A DNA stretch of 64,000 nucleotides. It comes from Stenotrophomonas maltophilia (GTDB lineage: Bacteria; Pseudomonadota; Gammaproteobacteria; Xanthomonadales; Xanthomonadaceae). This document shows, piece by piece, positions 10,325 to 21,465 of the stretch (its first letter is position 1; every line of letters starts with the position of its first letter). The stretch spans positions 67,001 through 131,000 of the forward strand of contig WNDS01000005.1 of assembly GCA_009912235.1 (NCBI GenBank). The letters are read 5' to 3'. Both the position numbers and the translations under genes were made by a program. The notes under the pieces were generated by a model. That model made no database searches, was not told where the DNA came from, and saw nothing but the letters and a program-made list of their open reading frames with translations.

Positions 10325-10436
10325 CGATGCGCCCCTCCCCACGGTGCCACCCGATTGCAGTCGGGCCGGGCTTGACCGATGCAGTAAGCTGATGGATTCC
10401 CGCTTCCCGACTTCGGGCGGATGGTCCCCGAGTTCC

Positions 10437-11531
10437 ATGCTGATCCGCCGCCTGTCCCTGCACCACCTGCGACGCTTTGATGCGGTGGACCTGTCACCGC
10501 AGGCCGGTTTGAACCTGTTGACCGGCGACAACGGTGCCGGCAAGACCAGTGTGCTGGAGGCCCTGCACCTGATGGCCTATGGCCGCAGCTTCAGGGGCCG
10601 GGTCCGTGATGGCCTGGTGCAGCAGAACCGGGAAGTCCTGGAAATCTTCGTGGAATGGGATGAGCTGCGCGGTGAGTTGCCGGTACAGCGGCGCAAGGCC
10701 GGCCTGCGACACAGCGGCCAGGACTGGAAAGGCCGGCTGGACGGCGAGGACGTGGCGCAGATCGGCAATCTTTGCGCCGCGCTGGCAGTGGTCACCTTTG
10801 AACCGGGCAGCCATGCGCTGGTCAGTGGCGGCGGCGAACCGCGTCGCCGGTTCCTGGATTGGGGCCTGTTCCACGTGGAACCTGACTTCCTGGGCCTGTG
10901 GCGGCGCTACTCGCGGGCGCTGAAGCAGCGAAATGCCCTGCTGAAACAGGGCGGGCCTGCGCGGATGCTCGATACCTGGGACCATGAGCTGGCCGAAGCC
11001 GGCGAACCGCTGACCAGCCGCCGCCAGCACTACCTGGAGCGGCTGCAGGACCGGGCGGTCGTGCTGGCCGCCGAACTTGCCCCGCAGCTGGGCATTACCC
11101 GGATGGATCTGAGCCCGGGCTGGCGCCGGCAGGAACTGCCCCTGGCCGATGCCCTGCTGCTGGCGCGCGAACGCGATCGCCAGGCCGGCTATACCTCGGT
11201 CGGTCCGCATCGAGCGGACTGGAGTGTGGGTTTCACGTCCATTCCCGGCCGCGATGCGCTTTCGCGTGGCCAGGCCAAGTTGACGGCCCTCGCCTGCCTG
11301 TTGGCCCAGGCCGAGGACTACGCCGAACAGCGCGGCCACTGGCCGGTCATCGCGCTGGACGATCTGTCTTCCGAACTGGACCGCACCCACCAGGCCCGGG
11401 TGCTGCAGCGCCTGTTGTCGGGCCCGGCGCAGATCTTCCTCACCGCCACCGAGACCCCGGCAGCCCTGCAGGACCTGACCACGATCACCCGGTTCCACGT
11501 GGAACATGGACGGATCGTGTCTGTGCCATAG
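10437..11531 (+). CDS. recF: DNA replication and repair protein RecF
   Basis: RecF helps load RecA at single-strand gaps in the RecFOR pathway. The 364-residue product begins MLIRRLSLHHLRRFDAVDL. It has the Walker A motif GDNGAGKTSVLEA, the ABC-type signature LSRGQAKL and Walker B ALDDLSSELD. An in-frame extension upstream to 10158 lacks similarity to the family, so I chose the ATG at 10437. The gene carries two parS-like sites within its coding sequence and ends in TAG, evidence that TAG is still used as a normal stop here. Confidence 0.96.
   Translation: MLIRRLSLHHLRRFDAVDLSPQAGLNLLTGDNGAGKTSVLEALHLMAYGRSFRGRVRDGLVQQNREVLEIFVEWDELRGELPVQRRKAGLRHSGQDWKGRLDGEDVAQIGNLCAALAVVTFEPGSHALVSGGGEPRRRFLDWGLFHVEPDFLGLWRRYSRALKQRNALLKQGGPARMLDTWDHELAEAGEPLTSRRQHYLERLQDRAVVLAAELAPQLGITRMDLSPGWRRQELPLADALLLARERDRQAGYTSVGPHRADWSVGFTSIPGRDALSRGQAKLTALACLLAQAEDYAEQRGHWPVIALDDLSSELDRTHQARVLQRLLSGPAQIFLTATETPAALQDLTTITRFHVEHGRIVSVP
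10867..10882. promoter_or_regulatory. parS-like site 3 (inside recF)
   Basis: TGTTCCACGTGGAACC is an excellent match to the parS sequence known from Pseudomonas. It is read in recF as part of a codon run that includes Phe-His-Val-Glu, and the same residues are encoded at the fourth site. Confidence 0.8.
11491..11506. promoter_or_regulatory. parS-like site 4 (3' end of recF)
   Basis: GGTTCCACGTGGAACA contains a 14-bp perfect palindrome GTTCCACGTGGAAC. It lies in the last codons of recF and encodes Phe-His-Val-Glu there. Confidence 0.8.
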
Positions 11532-11560
11532 TGGGCGGGACAAGGCAGCCCAGCCCCGGC

Positions 11561-14103
<2,543 letters not shown>

Positions 14104-14105
14104 CA

Positions 14106-14160
14106 CAATCGGAAACGGGCCGGCGTGCACTGGACGCCGCCGGCCCTTCCTTTCCGATTG
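14106..14160 (+). terminator. Large two-tier hairpin after gyrB
   Basis: The outer arms CAATCGGAAA (14106-14115) and TTTCCGATTG (14151-14160) pair perfectly. The inner arms GGGCCGGCG (14117-14125) and CGCCGGCCC (14138-14146) also pair. There is no T tract. It starts 3 bp after the gyrB stop and ends 10 bp before the next ATG, so it may be a processing or attenuation structure rather than a simple terminator. Confidence 0.65.
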
Positions 14161-14170
14161 CAGGTACCCG

Positions 14171-15019
14171 ATGTCCGCATCCGCCCCGGTTTCGACCCCG
14201 CCGCCGGTTCCCCCGGCCACGACATCCGCCGTCCGCCGCGGCTCACCGTTGGCGGGTTTCTTCGTCGATCTGGGAATCGCCGTGGTGGCGATGATGATGC
14301 TAAGCGTGGTCGCCGGCATCGTCTGGGGCCTGTACCGTGCCGCCGTGGTTGGTACGCACGCCGCGCGCAGCGGCGCAGGCATGCCCGATGCGTCCACCCT
14401 CAACCAGCAGCTGGGTCAGCCCGGTGCGCTGGCGCAGGTGGTGATGGCCATCGTCAGCACCGGTGGCGCCGCCCTGCTGGTGTATTTCTGGCGCCGACGC
14501 GCCACGCCGGCCGAACGCCAGGCGTCCGACCATGCCGCGCTGAAGGGTTCCATGTGGGGCTGGACTCTGCTGGTGGCCGCCGGCGTGGTGGTGGCCAGCA
14601 ACGGTCTGGGCTTCCTGGCCAAGCAGCTGGGCATCGAACCGGTGCCCACCAACCAGCAGCTGATGCAGAACGCCATCGCGCAGTTCCCCGCGTTCCTGGT
14701 GCTGTTTGCAGTGCTGCTAGCCCCGGCCTACGAAGAACTGCTGTTCCGCCGCGTGCTGTTCGGCCGCCTGTGGCAGAACGGAAAGCCGTGGCTGGGCATG
14801 CTGCTCAGCAGTGTGGCCTTCGCCCTGGTGCATGAAATTCCCGGCCTGAGCGCCAACAGCCTGCCGGCCATGCTGCTGCTGTGGCTGATCTACGGCGGCA
14901 TGGGCGCGGCGTTCTGCTGGCTGTACCAGCGCACCGGTACCCTGTGGGCATCGATTGCAGCACATGCGTTGAACAACGCCGTGGCATTGGCGGCGCTGGT
15001 CTTCCTGGGCATGCAATGA
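14171..15019 (+). CDS. CPBP family intramembrane metalloprotease
   Basis: The 282-residue protein has six to eight predicted membrane segments and the three CPBP/Abi motifs: EELLFRR (motif 1), FALVHE (motif 2) and AHALNN (motif 3). These supply the Glu and His residues expected at the active site. The N-terminus is Pro/Ala-rich and cytoplasmic. Members of this family cleave membrane proteins or act as CAAX-type proteases; the substrate here is unknown. The long hairpin after gyrB lies just upstream. Confidence 0.85.
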   Translation: MSASAPVSTPPPVPPATTSAVRRGSPLAGFFVDLGIAVVAMMMLSVVAGIVWGLYRAAVVGTHAARSGAGMPDASTLNQQLGQPGALAQVVMAIVSTGGAALLVYFWRRRATPAERQASDHAALKGSMWGWTLLVAAGVVVASNGLGFLAKQLGIEPVPTNQQLMQNAIAQFPAFLVLFAVLLAPAYEELLFRRVLFGRLWQNGKPWLGMLLSSVAFALVHEIPGLSANSLPAMLLLWLIYGGMGAAFCWLYQRTGTLWASIAAHALNNAVALAALVFLGMQ

Positions 15020-15091
15020 TCAGCCTGCGCGCTTGACGAAACATTACGCCGCACACCGGCACACTACCTGCGTGAACAGGGTGAAGCACCC

Positions 15092-15898
15092 ATGAAACGT
15101 CTTCTGCTTGGTCTTTTCATCGCAACCGTGGTCAGCGCCTGCGCGACCACCACCTCGCCTACCGGCCGCCGGCAGGTAATCGGCGGCGTGTCCCAGGCCG
15201 AGCTGGACTAGCTCAGGGTGAAGGCGTTCAACGAAACCAAGCAGAAGGAAACCGTCAGCACTGACGGCAAGCAGATTGCCTACGTGCAGTGTGTGGTCAA
15301 TGCGCTGGTGGCCCAGCTGCCCGCTCAGTACCGTAGCGTACGGTGGGAGACGGCGGTGTTCGTCGACAAGGAACCCAGTGCCTTTGCCCTGCCCGGCGGC
15401 AAGGCGGGCGTGAACAGCGGCATCTTCAGTGTGGCCAGGAACCAGGACCAGCTGGCGGCCGTCATCGGCCATGAGATCGGGCATGTCATCGCCCGCCACC
15501 ACGAAGAGCGCATCACCCGCCAGATGGGCGCACAAACAGGCCTGGCCGTGCTGGGCGCGCTGGCGGGGGCCGCCTACGGCGATGCCGGTGCCAGCGCGGT
15601 GAACCAGCTCGGCGGCATGGGCGCGCAGGCTGCGTTCCTGCTGCCCGGCTCGCGCACCCAGGAAAGCGAGGCCGATGCGATTGGCCAGCGGCTGATGGCG
15701 CAGGCCGGCTTCAACCCGGCCCAGGCGGTCGATCTGCGGCAGAACATGATGGCCGCCGGCGGCGCACGCAGCCCGCAATGGATGTCCACCCACCCCGATC
15801 CGAGCAACCGCATCCAGGAGCTGCGGCGCGATGCGCCCGCGCTGGAACCCGTTTACCAGCAGGCCCGCGCGAGCGGACAGGCGCCGCGGTGCGGCTGA
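15092..15898 (+). pseudogene. M48 family metallopeptidase lipoprotein, interrupted by an amber codon
   Basis: The start MKRLLLGLFIATVVSACATT is a lipoprotein signal peptide with lipobox VSAC. Codon 40 is TAG (15209-15211) between AELD and LRVKAF. The frame then stays open to 15898 and contains the zinc motif HEIGHVIARHH, the third-ligand region ESEADAIGQ and the STHPDPSNR motif typical of periplasmic M48 proteases (BepA/LoiP-like). Homologues of this type have Gln at the corresponding ELDQL position, as I recall, so CAG to TAG is likely. Re-initiation downstream would give a cytoplasmic product without its signal peptide. If suppressed, the protein would be a 268-residue outer-membrane protease. 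Confidence 0.8.
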
Positions 15899-16030
15899 AT
15901 AGGCTCATCTATGCTGTGATACAGCACACGAAACGATTTCTCACGCCATCTGTTTCTGATACGATTGGCGGCTCAGAATTTTCTGACAGTCCGACTTTGC
16001 TGCCGTGTGGCGGTACGACCGAGGTGAACG

Positions 16031-17224
16031 ATGATTTTCCGTAACCACAACGTTGTGTTTTCCGTCCTCATCGCGACCGCCCTCACCGGCGCCGTGGTCA
16101 CCGATGCAGCCGCGCAGTCCTCGCGTTCGTCCGAGCGTGGCAACCGCGGTGGCAAGCAGGCCAAGGCCGAAGTGCTGTACACGAACGCGACGCGCCAGGA
16201 GCCGTCGGTGAGGGCCTCGGCCAAGCTGGGCAGCAAGCTGCAGAAGATGATTGACAGCTACAACAAGGAAAAGTTCCCGGAGACCCGTACCCAGGCCGAC
16301 GCCATCCTGGCCGACAGCAACGCCAACGAGTACGACAAGTCGCTGGCCGCGCAGCTGGCCTCGCAGGCCGCCTACCAGACCGACGACGTGCCGGCCGCCG
16401 TGGCCTACCTGAAGCAGGTCGTGCAGTTCAACGGCCTGGACAACAACGGCCACTTCCAGTCCATACTGATGCTGGGCCAGCTGCAGCTGCAGGAAGACCA
16501 TACCGCTGAAGGCCTGGCCACGCTGGACAAGTACTTCGCCGAGAGCAAGTCGACCAAGCCGGAAGAGCTGATCGCCAAGGGCCAGGCGCTGTACCAGCTG
16601 GAGCGCTACCAGGAAGCGATCCCGGTGCTGAAGCAGGCCATCGCCGGCGCCGCCGAGCCGAAGGACAACTGGAACCAGCTGCTGATGGCCGCCCTGTCCG
16701 AAGCCGGCCAGACCGGTGAGGCGGTGAAGGAAGCCGAGGCACTGGCCGCCAAGAACCCGAATGACAAGAAGACCCAGCTGAACCTTGCCAACATGTACAT
16801 GCAGGCCGACCAGATGGACAAGGCCAGTGCTGTCATGGGCAAGCTGTACGCTGCCGGCCAGCTGACCGAGGAGCGCGAGTACCGCCAGCTCTACTCGATC
16901 TACGCCAACAGCGAGGGCAAAGAAAAGGACGTCATTGCCGTTATCAATGACGGGTTGCAGAAGGGCATCCTGAAGCCGGACTACCAGGTCTACCTGGCCC
17001 AGGCCCAGGCCTACTACTACTCCGAGCCCGCGCAGGCGGACAAGGCGATCGAAGCGTGGCAGAAAGCCGCCCCGCTTTCCAAGGACGGTGAAACCTACCT
17101 GAACCTGGCCAAGGTGCTGTATACGGAAGGCCGTGTGCCGGAAGCCAAGGAAGCGGCTCGCCAGGCAAAGTCCAAGGGTGTGAAGAACCTCAAGGATGCT
17201 GACAAGATCATCAACCTGAAGTAA
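16031..17224 (+). CDS. TPR-repeat protein upstream of the tonB cluster
   Basis: The 397-residue protein has an N-terminal signal peptide (VVFSVLIATALTGAVVTDAAAQ) and then a helical repeat array rich in Ala, Lys and Gln. TPR-like units include ALYQLERYQEAIPVLKQAI and YLNLAKVLYTEGRVPEAKEA. It is exported, probably periplasmic. A TPR protein in front of tonB-exbB-exbD is a recurrent arrangement in Xanthomonadaceae, so a link to TonB energy transduction is plausible. The 143-bp gap to tonB may hold a separate promoter. Confidence 0.8.
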   Translation: MIFRNHNVVFSVLIATALTGAVVTDAAAQSSRSSERGNRGGKQAKAEVLYTNATRQEPSVRASAKLGSKLQKMIDSYNKEKFPETRTQADAILADSNANEYDKSLAAQLASQAAYQTDDVPAAVAYLKQVVQFNGLDNNGHFQSILMLGQLQLQEDHTAEGLATLDKYFAESKSTKPEELIAKGQALYQLERYQEAIPVLKQAIAGAAEPKDNWNQLLMAALSEAGQTGEAVKEAEALAAKNPNDKKTQLNLANMYMQADQMDKASAVMGKLYAAGQLTEEREYRQLYSIYANSEGKEKDVIAVINDGLQKGILKPDYQVYLAQAQAYYYSEPAQADKAIEAWQKAAPLSKDGETYLNLAKVLYTEGRVPEAKEAARQAKSKGVKNLKDADKIINLK

Positions 17225-17367
17225 GTAGGAATAACGCCTGAATACCTGTTGCAGTGATGCGCAGGCGCTCAGGGTTGGTATAAGCTTGGAGGTTCCTGCG
17301 GTGTCATGCACCGCTGATCAGGGATTCCGCCCCCGGCATCCCGGCCCCACAATTGAGCTCTTGGCGC

Positions 17368-18036
17368 ATGACGGAACAACCAATCGTTCACCGGTACGAA
17401 GAACCCGATGACAAAGGCCTGAGCTGGCCGCGCATCGTTGGCATCGCGTTTGTAATCGCCCTGCATCTGGCCGCCTTCATGATGCTCCTGATCCCCGCTG
17501 TGGCCCCCAAGGCTGCTGCCGAGAAGGAGCGCAACGTGATGGTGACCATCGTCGATGCACCACCACCACCGCCGCCGCCGCCGCCGCCGCCACCGCCGAC
17601 CGATACTCCGCCGCCGCCGGTGAAGAATCTGTCGCCGCCGAAGCCGTCGCCGGTCCCGCCGCCTCCGCAGGCGCCAGTCGTGGACGTGCCGGAACCGCGC
17701 GCCAACGACATCGTGACCCCGCCGTCGCCGCCCGCGCCGCCAGCTCCGGCCACGTCGATCGAAGCCAGCGTGGACATCTCGTCCAAGGTGATGAACCCCC
17801 CGCGTTACCCGCCGGCCGCATTCCGCGCAGGTATCCAGGGTGAAGTGATCCTGATCATTGATGTTGATGCCCAGGGCAACGTCACCAATGTCACGGTGGA
17901 AAAGTCCAGCCGTAACCGCGACCTGGACCGTGCCGCGATGGAAGCCGCCCGCAAATGGCGTTTCAACGCAGCCGAATCCGGCGGAAAGAAAGCTGCTGGT
18001 CGCGTCCGCGTCCCGGTCAACTTTGCGCTGAACTGA
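17368..18036 (+). CDS. tonB: Energy transducer TonB
   Basis: TonB links the ExbB-ExbD proton motor to outer-membrane receptors. The 222-residue protein has one membrane anchor (IVGIAFVIALHLAAFMMLLI), a periplasm-spanning proline-rich region at about 65-135 with an uninterrupted run of 13 Pro, and the C-terminal TonB domain with YPPAAFRAGIQGEV and the end RVRVPVNFALN. I chose the ATG at 17368; a TTG five codons upstream is in frame. A 20-base hairpin separates it from exbB. Confidence 0.95.
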   Translation: MTEQPIVHRYEEPDDKGLSWPRIVGIAFVIALHLAAFMMLLIPAVAPKAAAEKERNVMVTIVDAPPPPPPPPPPPPPTDTPPPPVKNLSPPKPSPVPPPPQAPVVDVPEPRANDIVTPPSPPAPPAPATSIEASVDISSKVMNPPRYPPAAFRAGIQGEVILIIDVDAQGNVTNVTVEKSSRNRDLDRAAMEAARKWRFNAAESGGKKAAGRVRVPVNFALN

Positions 18037-18044
18037 TGGCGCCA

Positions 18045-18064
18045 GGGTGGCCTGATGGCCACCC
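18045..18064 (+). terminator. Intercistronic hairpin between tonB and exbB
   Basis: GGGTGGCC and GGCCACCC pair perfectly around a TGAT loop, nine bases after the tonB stop. With no T tract it is more likely an mRNA-stability or partial termination element than a full stop. Confidence 0.6.
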
Positions 18065-18125
18065 CCGCTTCCAGTCCATTATTTAGTTATACCCTTTATC
18101 ACCACACACAACAAAGGTAAGCGTC

Positions 18126-18887
18126 ATGCTGCAGGAAATTTTCATCGCCGCTGCTGCCGGGGGCAATCCGTCCAACGCCCTGTCGCAGATGGGCTTCGAG
18201 CACCTGATCCACGAAATGACCACCCAGCCGGGCGACTTCGCCGTCTCCTGGGTCGTGCTGATCACCCTGATCGTCATGTCGGCTCTGTCGTGGTACTGGA
18301 CCGTCATCAACATCTTCCGTGCGACCCGCCTGAAGAGCGCCGCTGATCGCGTCGTCAGCCTGTTCTGGGACACCCCGAACGCGCAGGACGCCATCCGCGC
18401 CATGGAAGAACAGCCGGCTTCCGAGCCGTTCTCCAAGATCGCCCTGGACGCTGCCCAGGCCGCAGCCCACCACCAGCGCGCTGAAGGCGGCAACGGCAAT
18501 GGCCTGGGTGAAAACCTGAGCCGTTCGGAGTTCGTCGACCGTGCCCTGCGTCAGGCCGTGACCCGCGAAAGCAACAACCTGCAGTCGGGCATGACCCTGC
18601 TGGCCACCGTCGGTGCAACCGCTCCGTTCGTCGGTCTGCTCGGTACCGTGTGGGGCATCTACGGCGCGCTGATCAAGATCGGTGCCACCGGCTCCGCTTC
18701 GATCGACGCCGTTGCCGGCCCGGTGGGTGAAGCACTGATCATGACCGCCATCGGTCTGTTCGTGGCTATCCCGGCCGTGTTCGCCTTCAACTTCTTCAGC
18801 AAGATCAACAGCGCGACCATCAGCAAGTTCGATACGTTCGCTCACGACCTGCACGACTTCTTCGCTACCGGTTCGCGCGTCCATTAA
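18126..18887 (+). CDS. exbB: Biopolymer transport protein ExbB
   Basis: ExbB is the pentameric proton-channel subunit of the TonB motor. The 253-residue protein has three membrane segments: SWVVLITLIVMSALSWYW near the N-terminus, then LLATVGATAPFVGLLGTVWG and GEALIMTAIGLFVAIPAVFA. The last two line the pore and carry the conserved Thr residues. A clear spacer of 60 bp leads to exbD. Confidence 0.95.
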   Translation: MLQEIFIAAAAGGNPSNALSQMGFEHLIHEMTTQPGDFAVSWVVLITLIVMSALSWYWTVINIFRATRLKSAADRVVSLFWDTPNAQDAIRAMEEQPASEPFSKIALDAAQAAAHHQRAEGGNGNGLGENLSRSEFVDRALRQAVTRESNNLQSGMTLLATVGATAPFVGLLGTVWGIYGALIKIGATGSASIDAVAGPVGEALIMTAIGLFVAIPAVFAFNFFSKINSATISKFDTFAHDLHDFFATGSRVH

Positions 18888-18947
18888 TTCGGTTCGCGTC
18901 ACCCTGCGACGAAGCAAGTAGACACCAAGATCTAGACGGAGCCCGTT

Positions 18948-19373
18948 ATGGCTTTCAGTAGTGGTAACAGCGGCGGCCCCATGGCCGACATCAACGTTAC
19001 GCCCCTCGTGGACGTGATGCTGGTGCTGCTGATCATCTTCATCATCACGGCGCCCTTGATGTCCCACAAGGTCAAGGTGGATCTGCCCGAAGCCAATCTG
19101 ATCCAGAAGCCGGAAGACGCTGGAAAGCGTTCCGGCCCGATCACCCTGGCAGTCAAGGAAGACGGCTCGATCTACTGGAACGATGAGGAAATCGACCGGC
19201 AGACCCTTGAGTCGCGCCTGTCGACCGCGGCCCAGCAGACCCCGCAGCCGCCGCTGAACCTGCGTGGTGACCGCACCACCAAGATGCGCGTCATCAACGA
19301 TCTGACCAAGATCGCGCAGGAACAGGGCATGTTGGACGTCGGCTTCGTCGCGACCAAAGAGAAGGGGCAGTAA
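18948..19373 (+). CDS. exbD: Biopolymer transport protein ExbD, copy 1
   Basis: ExbD is the proton-carrying partner of ExbB. The 141-residue protein has a cytoplasmic start with [20 protein letters not shown], in which the Asp of LVDVML is the essential protonatable residue, then a periplasmic domain. It is the first of two tandem exbD genes. They share almost identical first 35 residues but diverge in the periplasmic part, so they are probably both functional rather than a recent duplication. Confidence 0.95.
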   Translation: MAFSSGNSGGPMADINVTPLVDVMLVLLIIFIITAPLMSHKVKVDLPEANLIQKPEDAGKRSGPITLAVKEDGSIYWNDEEIDRQTLESRLSTAAQQTPQPPLNLRGDRTTKMRVINDLTKIAQEQGMLDVGFVATKEKGQ

Positions 19374-19376
19374 GCC

Positions 19377-19793
19377 ATGGCATTCAGTAGTGGTGGTGGC
19401 AAGGGCCCAATGGCCGACATCAACGTCACGCCCCTCGTGGACGTGATGCTGGTTCTGCTGATCATCTTCATCGTGACCGCGCCGATTATGACCTACCCGA
19501 TCGCCGTGGACCTGCCGCAGCGCGTGTTCAACCCACCGCCGCAGCTGGTCGAACCGCCGCCGCCGATCGAACTCAAGATCGACGCCAGCAACCAGGTCTC
19601 GTGGAACAACAGTCCGATCAACACGAGCGAGCTGCAGCAGCGCATGGAACAAGAGGTCCAGAAGGACCCGACGAATCAGCCTGAACTGCGGATCGACGCG
19701 AGCCCGGACTCCGAGTACGACGTGATGGCCAAGGTTCTGGCTGCCGCGAAGAACGCGCAGATGAAGAAGATCGGTTTCATCCAGCAGAACTGA
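19377..19793 (+). CDS. Biopolymer transport protein ExbD, copy 2
   Basis: The 138-residue paralogue begins 3 bp after copy 1. It keeps [14 protein letters not shown] with the key Asp, but has a different periplasmic domain with a Pro-rich stretch ([13 protein letters not shown]). In Xanthomonas campestris a second ExbD is known to be needed for only some TonB-dependent processes. Which receptors need this copy is not visible here. A terminator hairpin follows. Confidence 0.92.
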   Translation: MAFSSGGGKGPMADINVTPLVDVMLVLLIIFIVTAPIMTYPIAVDLPQRVFNPPPQLVEPPPPIELKIDASNQVSWNNSPINTSELQQRMEQEVQKDPTNQPELRIDASPDSEYDVMAKVLAAAKNAQMKKIGFIQQN

Positions 19794-19830
19794 TCAGTTT
19801 TACCGAAAGACGGAGTCATGACGCGACTGG

Positions 19831-19862
19831 AAAACGCCCTTGGCAACAAGGGCGTTTTTTTT
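19831..19862 (+). terminator. Rho-independent terminator of the tonB-exb cluster
   Basis: AAACGCCCTT pairs with AAGGGCGTTT across a six-base loop (GGCAAC), followed by a run of T residues to 19862. It lies about 40 bp after the second exbD. Confidence 0.9.
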
Positions 19863-19879
19863 GTCTGTGGATTCTCACC

Positions 19880-19919
19880 GGGGCCAGGTCCCTTTCCTGC
19901 AGGAAAGGGACCTGGCCCC
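19880..19919. repeat. Perfect 40-bp palindrome
   Basis: The left half from 19880 reads GGGGCCAGGTCCCTTTCCTG and the right half is its exact reverse complement, with no loop. It lies between the exb terminator and the cardiolipin synthase gene. The CCCTTTCC core resembles dispersed palindromes seen in Stenotrophomonas and Xanthomonas genomes. It could be a REP-family element or form a cruciform. Confidence 0.8.
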
Positions 19920-19965
19920 GCCAGGCAGGACCCCGCCAGGCAGCTTGCGCCACTATGATCGGCAG

Positions 19966-21426
19966 ATGCTCGCCCTCTTCGACTCGCTACGGCACTGGCT
20001 GGATGGCATTCCGCACCTGGGCACCAGCCTGGCGGTGGCCTACCTGCTGTACCTGCTCTACCTGTCCGGCTGGATCATGCTGCAGAAGCGCGAACCGGTC
20101 GCCACGCTGAGCTGGATCCTGTCGCTGGCCGCCCTGCCCTACCTCGGGCTCTTCATCTACTACCTGTTGGGGCCGCAGAAGGTGAAGCGGCAGCGCCTGC
20201 GCCGTGGCCGCGCACGCTCGGGCATGGAGCACTACAGCAGCGTCTGCCCGCCCGATGCCGACTGCACCGAACTGGCCCGCATCGCCCAGGCCACCACCGG
20301 CCTGGCGCCCAGCAGCGCCGCCGAGGCCACCTGGCTGGTGGACGGCGGCGCTACCTATGCCGCGCTGCTGGAAGGCATCGCCCAGGCGCGCCACCACGTG
20401 CACCTGCAGTACTACATCTTCAACCCAGACCATTCCGGCACCGCCGTGCGCGACGCGCTGGTTGAACGCGCACGCGCCGGCGTGCAGGTGCGCCTGCTGC
20501 TCGATGCCGTGGGCTCCTCGTCGGTCTCGCGGCGGTTCCTGCAGCCCCTGCTGGACGCCGGTGGCCACGCGGTGTGGTTCCACCCGCGGCAGCTGCTCAA
20601 GCCGTTCAAGCGCCCGTGGTTGAACCTGCGCACGCACCGCAAGGTGGTGGTCATCGACGGCGTGCTGGCCTTCACCGGCGGCATCAACATCACCGACGAA
20701 GAAGACGAACGCCGCAACCCCAACGCCTACCGCGACCTGCACATGCGCATCCGCGGCCACGTGGTGCGCAGCCTGCAGCTGGTGTTCGTCGAAGACTGGC
20801 TGTACGCCAGCGGCCAGGTGGCGACCGACCTGGACATCGCCGCGCTGTGGCCGCACGACATGCCACAGCGCCGCGACGGCAACATCGATGCGCAGGTGCT
20901 GGTTTCCGGCCCTGATTCGGGATGGGAAACCATCCACCGCCTGCATGTGGCGGCCATCCAGGAGGCGCGCGAACGGGTCTGGCTGGTCACGCCCTACTTC
21001 GTACCCGGCGAAGCGGCGCGCATGGCGCTGACATCCGCTGCGCTGGGCGGGCTGGACGTGCGCCTGCTGGTGCCGAAGATGAGCGACTCCTGGTTCGTCA
21101 CCCAGGCCGCGCGTTCCTATTTCGATGAACTGCTGCAGGCCGGGGTGAAGATCTACGAGTACGGCCCGCGCATGCTGCACACCAAGGCCTTCATCGCCGA
21201 CGATGATGTCTGCATCGTCGGCAGCGCCAACTTCGACCACCGCAGCTTCCGTCTCAACTTCGAGCTGTCGATGATGCTGAGCGACACGGGCCGCGTGGCC
21301 GCGCTGGCCAGCCTGCTGGAGGCCGAGTTCGCCGCCGCTGCGCAGGTCCACAACGACCGCCACCGCTCACTGTGGCTGCACCGCTTGCCCGAAGCCTTCG
21401 CGCGGCTGGCCTCGCCGCTGCTGTGA
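19966..21426 (+). CDS. cls: Cardiolipin synthase (phospholipase D family)
   Basis: The enzyme makes cardiolipin from phosphatidyl donors at the inner membrane. The 486-residue protein has two N-terminal membrane segments (LAVAYLLYLLYLSGWIML and a second ending YYLLG) and two HxKxxxxD motifs: HRKVVVIDG near residue 225 and HTKAFIADDD near 405, each with the following Gly-rich segment. I chose the ATG at 19966 because earlier in-frame codons fall in the repeat-rich leader. The gene is complete. The order relative to exbD does not imply a shared function. Confidence 0.93.
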   Translation: MLALFDSLRHWLDGIPHLGTSLAVAYLLYLLYLSGWIMLQKREPVATLSWILSLAALPYLGLFIYYLLGPQKVKRQRLRRGRARSGMEHYSSVCPPDADCTELARIAQATTGLAPSSAAEATWLVDGGATYAALLEGIAQARHHVHLQYYIFNPDHSGTAVRDALVERARAGVQVRLLLDAVGSSSVSRRFLQPLLDAGGHAVWFHPRQLLKPFKRPWLNLRTHRKVVVIDGVLAFTGGINITDEEDERRNPNAYRDLHMRIRGHVVRSLQLVFVEDWLYASGQVATDLDIAALWPHDMPQRRDGNIDAQVLVSGPDSGWETIHRLHVAAIQEARERVWLVTPYFVPGEAARMALTSAALGGLDVRLLVPKMSDSWFVTQAARSYFDELLQAGVKIYEYGPRMLHTKAFIADDDVCIVGSANFDHRSFRLNFELSMMLSDTGRVAALASLLEAEFAAAAQVHNDRHRSLWLHRLPEAFARLASPLL

Positions 21427-21465
21427 GGCAGCGTTACACTGGCCGCGTCACCTGGGGAGACTGAC

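Larger units (their letters stand above)
9513..10436. other. Long dnaN-recF intergenic region, candidate oriC core
   Basis: This 924-bp gene-free stretch contains DnaA boxes at 9941-9949 (TTATCCACA) and 9964-9972 (TGTGTATAA, which is TTATACACA reversed). One-mismatch copies (TGTGGATAG) lie at 9906-9914 and 9988-9996. A clearly AT-rich segment at about 9765-9875 could be the unwinding element. Two parS-like palindromes and two matched inverted-repeat pairs are listed separately. No convincing coding region is present. A strand-asymmetry plot would be needed to place the true origin here rather than in the dnaA-dnaN spacer. Confidence 0.55.
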
